Shown here piece by piece: positions 57,201 through 64,000 of a DNA stretch of 64,000 bases (position 1 is the first letter of the stretch; the number at the start of each line of letters is the position of its first letter). The notes beneath the pieces are model-generated. The model ran no database searches. It was not told the origin of the DNA and was given only the letters and a program-made list of their open reading frames with translations. The DNA lies in contig CM033113.1 in assembly GCA_019321725.1 (NCBI GenBank), forward strand, positions 6,200,001 to 6,264,000, written 5' to 3'. Source of the stretch: Paulownia fortunei (Eukaryota; Streptophyta; Magnoliopsida; Lamiales; Paulowniaceae). The position numbers were made by a program, and so were the translations under genes.

Positions 57201-60200
57201 AAGATCACACAATGTCTCTAGACAAACTTAGATTTATTCCATGAATTAAAGAAATTCAAACCAAGTAACCAATTAGAAATCCATACAGGAAAAACAATGG
57301 CACAAAAACTTCTCAACTTTTTAATACTGAAAATTATTGAAATACATTAAAAAGGCATAAATTAAATATTGCAACCCATAAGGAAATAGTCTATAGCAAT
57401 GCACAAGTCTGACTAGCACCCAACATTTGCAGACTGAATATGAAAGTTTTGTGGCTATATGCATAGCATCACATATGGCTACAAGGAGAAAATGTGAAGA
57501 GAGAGAAAAACAAAGAAAACCACTCATGCAGCTAACCTTTGTTGAAACACTTGAGGATTTTAGAGATCTTATCTTATGAGCTTTCTTTGTCATTGCTCTA
57601 CATTCACGGATCCTGGAACTACCACTGGGCATATATAAAAGACAAACAAAAGATTAATGCAGAAAGGAATTAAATCACTACAAAGCATGCACCACAAGGT
57701 TTAAAAAAGTGCTTACTTGAACGAATGCAATCTCACAGCTGCTCTATCTTCTTCTTGTTTTTGTTTAATTCTAGCAAGTTGCTCCACCTTTGCAATATAG
57801 CTTTCCTAGGGAAAAAAGAGAAGGCATGTCAAAACGTACTCACAGAAAAGAACAACATTGAATCACTGGATCACGTATTCGCACATCAAAGAAGTTATTC
57901 TTTCTACCATCACACTTCCTCTTCTTCCTCTTCCGTGAAGGGTTTTTGTTTGATTTCTTTTTGTCACAAGCTGTGAGAGGCAAGACATTGGAGAATTCAC
58001 TTGGAACTATTGCCTTCATATCACTTTCTGAATTTTGTGAATAAGCATGATCTGGGCCGGATACACTGGCATATGTTCTCCTGAAAAAATCATATTAAAA
58101 ATGATACGCGTCTGAAATGCCACTGTATCATCATGTAAAAGGCATGGAGGGTTATAAAGTATATCAATATAATATAATATGAACCCTGGAAAAATATGCT
58201 TTATAAATCCCCTTTTGTTATTGAAAAACTCTCAAGTCCCACATTTCAAAGGTGCTCGACTAGGAAATAAGAAATAAAGCTTGAATGTCCTTAGTGAAAT
58301 GCTCCCAGGTTCCTCTAATTGTTGCCTATAAACCATTACAACTGCAAAGCCTAACCACTAAAAAACTAAAAAGAATATTATACCCCATTATACATAGATA
58401 TACATATGCATACAAGAGAGTGCATGTGCTCGTGCATGTGCAATTGACCCAATTGAGAGGTTTGCCCTTCAAAAAGCATGGCTTTCCATGCTATAAAATA
58501 AAACACATTGCATTATAACATTCAAAGGCATATGTAATGGATTGCCAACAAAACCTGCAAGAAACGAAACCCCGAGCACATATAAAAGTTTCAAATAACT
58601 TCTGGAACCACGCAAGCTTCCTGTGCAGCTTACCAACTCATAGTTACACGCTATCTTAGGGTACTTACAGTTGACAGCAAGAATCTATATTTGAACTTCA
58701 TAAACTCACAAAAACATTATCCAAAGTTTCTTCCCCAAACAATTGAATTCTTTCCGAAGGCCCCAAACATACATCCCTATATTGCATACCAGGGAACAGA
58801 GAGATAGAGAGAGAATGAGGCTTTTGCATTCTTGGTCCTCTTTTTCTTCTGTAATTACCCTCACATTCTTAACTAAGCCAAGCCAGCACGCCAATATGAC
58901 TTCACAACCAACTCCCAGTGTGATTAAAAGCATCTTGACCCACCATGAAGCCAGGCATAATCTGCCTTCATCTAGAAGACAATAACACCAGCAACAGACT
59001 TAGGCATCTTTCCTTTAGTCAGTTAAAATTTATAAAGCCAATAATGGGGACTTGTACAAGAAATAAGCATGCCAACATTCGTAGCAGCTAAATTGCCCAT
59101 TATTAAAATGCTTCACAAGCAAAGCAATATCTTCAGCCTGGAGAAAGTATGCAGAGAATAATACATGGTATCTTTCTGAATCTATGCATTTGAAATTAAT
59201 AACCTTGATTTCATCATAGCACAATGAGAAAACAATGATTCAAAACATCTTCTCTAGTTCCTTCGCAATTGAAAATTACAAAAAAAAAAAAAAATGTCAG
59301 GAAGAAAGAGAAAGGTAATAGAAACTCAGCAATACCATTATAGTATTTGAAAATCATTTAATTAGAGACAAATGGGAGATAAGAGGAAACTAACAAAAAA
59401 GCATTTTCCATGTGAAGAAAGAAGAAAATAATGGAAGAGAGTCCCATCAAAAATAGGTAAATTGTAATTCACATACAAAGCAAATACGTTTAAGAAGCAA
59501 TCCAAACAAAACAATAAGCTGGAATGACACTTGTTCGACTGACCTTGGACTCAAGTGCTCTTCAGTAAATTGTGAAGCATCTAAAGCTAACTCGCCACCC
59601 TACCGTCTCACACAAAAGAATTTTTCAGGCACTATCTGGTGACATAAGCTATAAGGCACATAAAATAAATTATATAGCAGTCACCTTGAAAGCTTCTTCA
59701 AATGCTTTGTTTACTAACTCATCCTCCCTAATTATTTTCAGCTCATCAACCCTGTTACATTCAGAGGTGCACGTTATCAGTCCCTAAAAAGGGCTAGAGT
59801 AATAAATCAGTACAACACTAACAGTTAACCGCATGAATGTCAAATGAGGCTAACCAGTTATCCAGACATTCAGAGTCTAGCTTACTCAGATTATCAAACG
59901 GACAACTAATATGGATATTTGTACAATTCCCCAGAATCCAATATAATAAACAATTGATTGGCTAAAAGAAACAAGAAGAAGAAGACAGCAAGGTGAAGTT
60001 TCCTTCCCCACCGAAATAGACAAGGAAAAATGAAAGAAGAAATTAATAAGGGAACTGGGGAAGTCTAGCAAAAAGTCCAGCATAAATAAAGTTAGGCATG
60101 TCAAAGAAGATAACCAAGCACAAATATAACTAATCAGACCAAAATAATCATCAAAATAGCTAATCTAAACTAGCACATCATTACTTACTGGTGCAATTTC

Positions 60201-60979
60201 TCTGATAGATTGAGCGGCCATCAAGTTCAATACAGGGGATTTTCAATATACGTGCTACAGTTAACCGCCTCAATATCAAGGAGTATATTTGATAGATGAT
60301 AATATGCAGTTCAATACATGGTTTCGTTACATAACTTTCCATCATAGCCTCTATTTATAACACAAAACTCATAAGACAAAGTCAAACATATAAAATAGAA
60401 GGGAGTTCTCATACCTAGACTTACTGTATGGTTTAAATCATTCATTTTTTTTTCATGTGTTCCTGAGAAGGTTGCTTTCAAAAAGGACACACAATCTATT
60501 CAGCGCAGCACTACAATGCTCAGTAATACGGGAAGTGTCAGACTAATAATAGCTGCCGCATCATGAATGAAACTGTATGGTTAACCGACATCAAATCCAT
60601 TTGATCTTCATTCACAAGAAAAAGGATTAGGAAAGAAAGCAATACTTACAGAATTTCATCATCGAATGTCTCCAATGAGTAGCCTGATAGCTCTTCTTTC
60701 AGACTCTACATAAAGAGTAAGAATTACAGAATAATAAAATCACAGAGAATATTTATGGGGTAACTTCGATAATGCATTTAAAGAAGAAAGAAAGAACATA
60801 AACTTACAGCATATAGGCACATAACACATTAATGCGGGTACCTGAAGTTCTTGAAATACAGAAGTGTCAAAGTCTGGCACTCTTGTGACTGGACCAACCA
60901 TGTCAGGTACATATATCGGACCGCCATGTGGAACAGAAACGTAGAGCTTTTCTCCACCCTCGTCGTGAGCCAGCAGCAT
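51228..60979 (-). CDS. SRD2: snRNA-activating complex subunit 3 homolog (SRD2/SNAPC3)
   Basis: Plant homolog of SNAP50/SNAPC3, the DNA-binding subunit needed to transcribe snRNA genes; Arabidopsis SRD2 is required for shoot and root redifferentiation. Eleven coding exons: 60979-60842, 60705-60650, 59751-59685, 59599-59544, 58080-57885, 57805-57717, 57624-57537, 56108-56013, 53984-53859, 53768-53508, 51509-51228. They give 484 residues. The N-terminal [13 protein letters not shown] motif is typical. A basic NLS-like KRKKRK lies in exon 5. The C-terminal SNAPC3 domain spans about 325-484: [14 protein letters not shown], then zinc ligand candidates C394, H396, C431, C434, C437, C457 and C460. 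The donor of exon 5 (GAT/GTGCGA, 57885) is weak; I chose it because it alone keeps frame with a normal-sized intron. A 5'UTR exon ends at 61894, joined to an acceptor at 60996. Large introns (2.0 kb and 2.0 kb) separate the late exons. Confidence 0.9.
55035..55128. repeat. three-copy tandem repeat (about 31-32 bp) in an SRD2 intron
   Basis: Copies begin at 55035, 55067 and 55098. Each starts CAATACCCT and contains TTCAATGAAAATAAA or GTCAATGAAAATAAA. It lies in the intron between the exons 56108-56013 and 53984-53859. Confidence 0.8.
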
Positions 60980-60995
60980 TTTCACACATATATCA

Positions 60996-62020
60996 CTGAG
61001 GACAAAGAGAATAAATTGGGTAAAAATTTGATGGAAGTTATAATCAGCATGCTCCATAACCCAAAGAGCAACCATCCATATCCTTGAATGAATAAAAATG
61101 AGTTGTGAGATATATGGAGGTGTTGGAAAGGACCTGAACTACATCCAGTATAGTTATAACACTTTATTTATTCCCAGATTCACAAGTTTACTCATAGTTC
61201 ACAATCCCTTGAACGGAAAGCACACAAGCAAGCCAATTGTTATCAGTACAAAGAGTTTCTACTTTTCTTGTTTTATCTGCAACATATACACTCAACCAAC
61301 AAACCAGAAGCATAAAGATTAATTTCAACTGCTGACAGTTTATCCCTACATCAGGTAATGGTGTATGAATTTCGTGCAAAAAGAATAATGAGCAACAGCA
61401 GCTTCAAATTAACCATATCGAACCCCATTATCAACTCGACTTTCAACAGCCTACATAAATCGTCTCAAAAATTCAGAATGCATCATTAGGTTTGATGATT
61501 TGACACCCATTGCAAAAGGTTTATATTCAATTCAATAAAAGAAAACATGATTAATCTATATCAGCATATCTCTCCAATTCCATTCCAGTTTTAGGTAGCA
61601 AAAATAAAGGTAACAAAGAGCAGCAGGAATGTCATCTCTTTAGTCTTTAATTCATCAAAAACATGAAAATAAATTAAACGGAGTTCAGACAAGCCCAAAC
61701 AGCAAAAAAGGGCATCCAGAACCCATTGAGGTATACACGGATAGCAAAATAAATAAATAAATAAAACAAAATTCACAAAAAAAAAAAAAAAAGACAGCAA
61801 TATTAACCACTAGTAAATCAAAATAAAACAGACATAAATATGGGCAGATAATTAAAAATTAATTCTCCGATCGCCATTATTAATAGTTACTACCAGTGGA
61901 ATGTCGAGATAGAGCGCCGGTGACAGCCGCGTCGACTTGTTAAGTCCGTGGGAAGGAGCAACGGATGGAGGGGAGTCGCGGTGTGGGGATTTGGGGAGGC
62001 TTTTTTATTCCTTTTTCTGG
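60996..62020 (-). promoter_or_regulatory. SRD2 leader intron, 5'UTR exon and core promoter region
   Basis: Read on the minus strand, a GC-richer, ATG-free leader (about 61990-61894) ends at CCACTG/GTAGTA. The intron 61893-60996 ends CCTCAG. The next exon starts at 60995, 16 bases before the chosen ATG. A TATA-like AATAAAAAAG lies near 62010. An out-of-frame ATG at 60989 precedes the main start by ten bases. Confidence 0.5.
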
Positions 62021-62839
62021 TTAGTTTTCTTGATGATCTTGTGTAAATTTCTTGATCTTCTTGGGGGGAAAGGCAAAAACTGTAAAGTGAGACGGTAAAA
62101 CTTACAAATTGATATTTTTTTATAGTAATTGGTAAAACTTACAAATTAATTGGAGAGAATAAGGCAGAGATACCCACCGACTTTAGCGCGCGGTTTCTCC
62201 TCTCTAGCTCCGTTCCTCTAATTTTCTCCAATTTCAACTGAAGTCGTGTGTTTGCGGAAGGCCGGCTAGAACAACCGACTTTGGTTATTGGATTGGGACA
62301 CTTCCAAGTTCTATCCGGCCGAGCCCAACTACCAGTGCTTCGGTAACCCGGGTATAACCCTTTTTTCTGCTACTTGTTATTTTGAATTGGGCTTTTGGCA
62401 CGCTTAACATAAGTGCTTGAAAATTAACATTAAAATTAATTAATGACTTGCTTTATTTATATATCAGATAGATGAAAAAAATTGTGTTTTTAAAAATAGT
62501 TAATTATCTTGAATTCACCTTAAGCTCTCGTACAAACATTCAAGTGCCAATTAGTATGCAGGAATAGAATTAGATAATAATTGAATGAAATTATAAATGG
62601 AACAATGATAGATCAGGAATAATATGAGTATAACGTTTTCTAACTTGGTATATATAATAAATGAAAAAATAATGAAATAATTTTTCGTTATTTAATTTCA
62701 ATTTAATGATTGATAATAATGAATAGTATGAATTGAATAAAACTATTTTAATAATTACCTTAAGTATAAATTTTTTAGAATTAAATTAAAATTTTGATAT
62801 ATTATGCATAATGGATTTGTTATAATTTTAGTTGGTGTT

Positions 62840-62882
<43 letters not shown>

Positions 62883-64000
62883 ATTAACAAATAAATATTT
62901 TTTCATTGAAAAAAAAAACTACACATAAAGAAATGAAGAACACGATATTTGCATTAGTTTAATTTTATTAAGAATACAATGAATTTGAATTGGATCATTC
63001 CTAACCCCGATCCCTTTAAACATTGCATATATATTTTTATTTATTATGTATATATTTATGTAATGTATATTTATGTATATATATGACAAAATATATATAT
63101 CTTATATATACTCATAAAAATATAAATATAATATTTTATAAATTAAAATAGTAATATAAAATTAATAAATAGTTTAATATATAAAAGTAACAAGTATATT
63201 TAAAAATTTTAATTTTTTTAAAAATTAAAATATGTATATACTAGATAAATAATTAATTATTTATTGATAATATTATTTTCTCATATTTAAAAAATTATAA
63301 TAATATTAAAATTATAAATCATGTCTAATGGGTCCGACCCCGTTGACTATTAAATTTAGGACGACTTCAGGTTTGTGTTTATAAAAAAAATTGAGCGATT
63401 GGTTTTGGCAAATATGATCCGACCCGACTAATTGTCATTTCAAAATTTTATCAAATATTTTTATTTAGTTTAAGAGAATAATTTTATTAAATATACCTAT
63501 ATATTTATTTTTAATTAATTGAAAATGACTAAACCATAAAAAAGGGAACATGCTTTTAAAAATGGTTATTCATTAATGAATAAATATTTTTACACTAAAT
63601 TATACCAATTATATATTTAAAAATAGATTTAAAAATATACATTCCATTCTTATTTCATTCTTTCATACCAATTATTTAATTACAATACAATAAATATGGT
63701 ATGCCCGTACCTTTGAAATTGTGATTAAATTTGAAGATGGACAAACTTTATTAATGATTGGGAAAATTACCTAAAACTCATGAAAATATTATTTAATTTA
63801 AAAAACCTATTTTACAAGTTTTTTCATTGGAAAAAATCCAATTACTAACTTTTATACCAACGCCATTAATAGTTCACAATTTTTAGACTATATACTAAAT
63901 TACTTTATGCGAATATAATTTTTTTTCTATGTTAAATATTTAATTATCCTTGAATTTATTACACTAACAGTTTAATAATAGTTTATATGCTTTAAATATA
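62021..64000. other. SRD2 upstream region, then AT-rich intergenic DNA
   Basis: Bases 62160-62360 are richer in G+C and include TTTAGCGCGCGG at 62183-62194, an E2F-like word, plus CCGGCCGAG and CCCGGG patches. From 62400 on, the DNA is extremely AT-rich, with a (TA)n(TG)n microsatellite at 62839-62882. No gene is seen. Confidence 0.45.
62839..62882 (+). repeat. (TA)n(TG)n compound microsatellite
   Basis: A TA run passes into a TG run. It is a simple repeat in AT-rich intergenic DNA. Confidence 0.92.

Noticed and set aside
58235..58245. snRNA promoter element (USE-like GTCCCACATTT) inside an SRD2 intron
   Set aside because: It matches the plant USE only partly. No TATA follows at the expected 30-35 bp spacing, and no snRNA-like sequence is downstream.

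Overview
This is plant nuclear DNA, about two-thirds A+T. Genes are split by GT-AG introns, intergenic DNA is long and AT-rich, and microsatellites are frequent. Every recognisable protein is a land-plant family, and the protein texts fit a eudicot. An asterid relative is possible, but I hold that only weakly. I see no bacterial, organellar or viral segment.

Layout: the 3' end of an unidentified gene (1-165, +) is followed by 6.4 kb of AT-rich DNA. Then come a complete subtilisin-like protease of the SBT5.4 type (6577-10706, +), a Rab2/RABB1 small GTPase (11500-15348, +), a short uncharacterised gene (16909-17370, +) and a GAUT4-type pectin galacturonosyltransferase (19361-23378, +). Next is a decayed copy of the proteasome lid subunit gene RPN6 (27961-29139, +) that keeps its promoter-like region and 5'UTR intron. 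It converges on the ADP-glucose pyrophosphorylase small-subunit gene (35940-29956, -). A single-exon pectin methylesterase/invertase inhibitor-type gene (40005-40559, +) follows. After 6.5 kb of AT-rich DNA come a WAV3-type RING-H2 ubiquitin ligase gene with an eroded vWA metal site (47124-49898, +) and, converging on it, an SRD2/SNAPC3 gene (60979-51228, -). The last 2 kb are AT-rich.

These are independent nuclear genes, not an operon or a defence cluster. The GAUT4 and inhibitor genes both concern pectin, and some plant subtilases process pectin methylesterases. I treat their proximity as chance. Exon borders come from GT-AG sites plus reading-frame continuity. In the multi-exon genes the spliced lengths close in frame: 768, 211, 678, 528, 539 and 484 residues.

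I found no convincing unknown system. The points most worth a second look are the RPN6 pseudogene with its intact 5' architecture, a stop-free 99-nt GAUT4 intron that would add a hydrophobic insert if retained, a protein-like fragment inside an AGPase intron, the eroded vWA site in the RING protein, and a microsatellite next to a splice donor.
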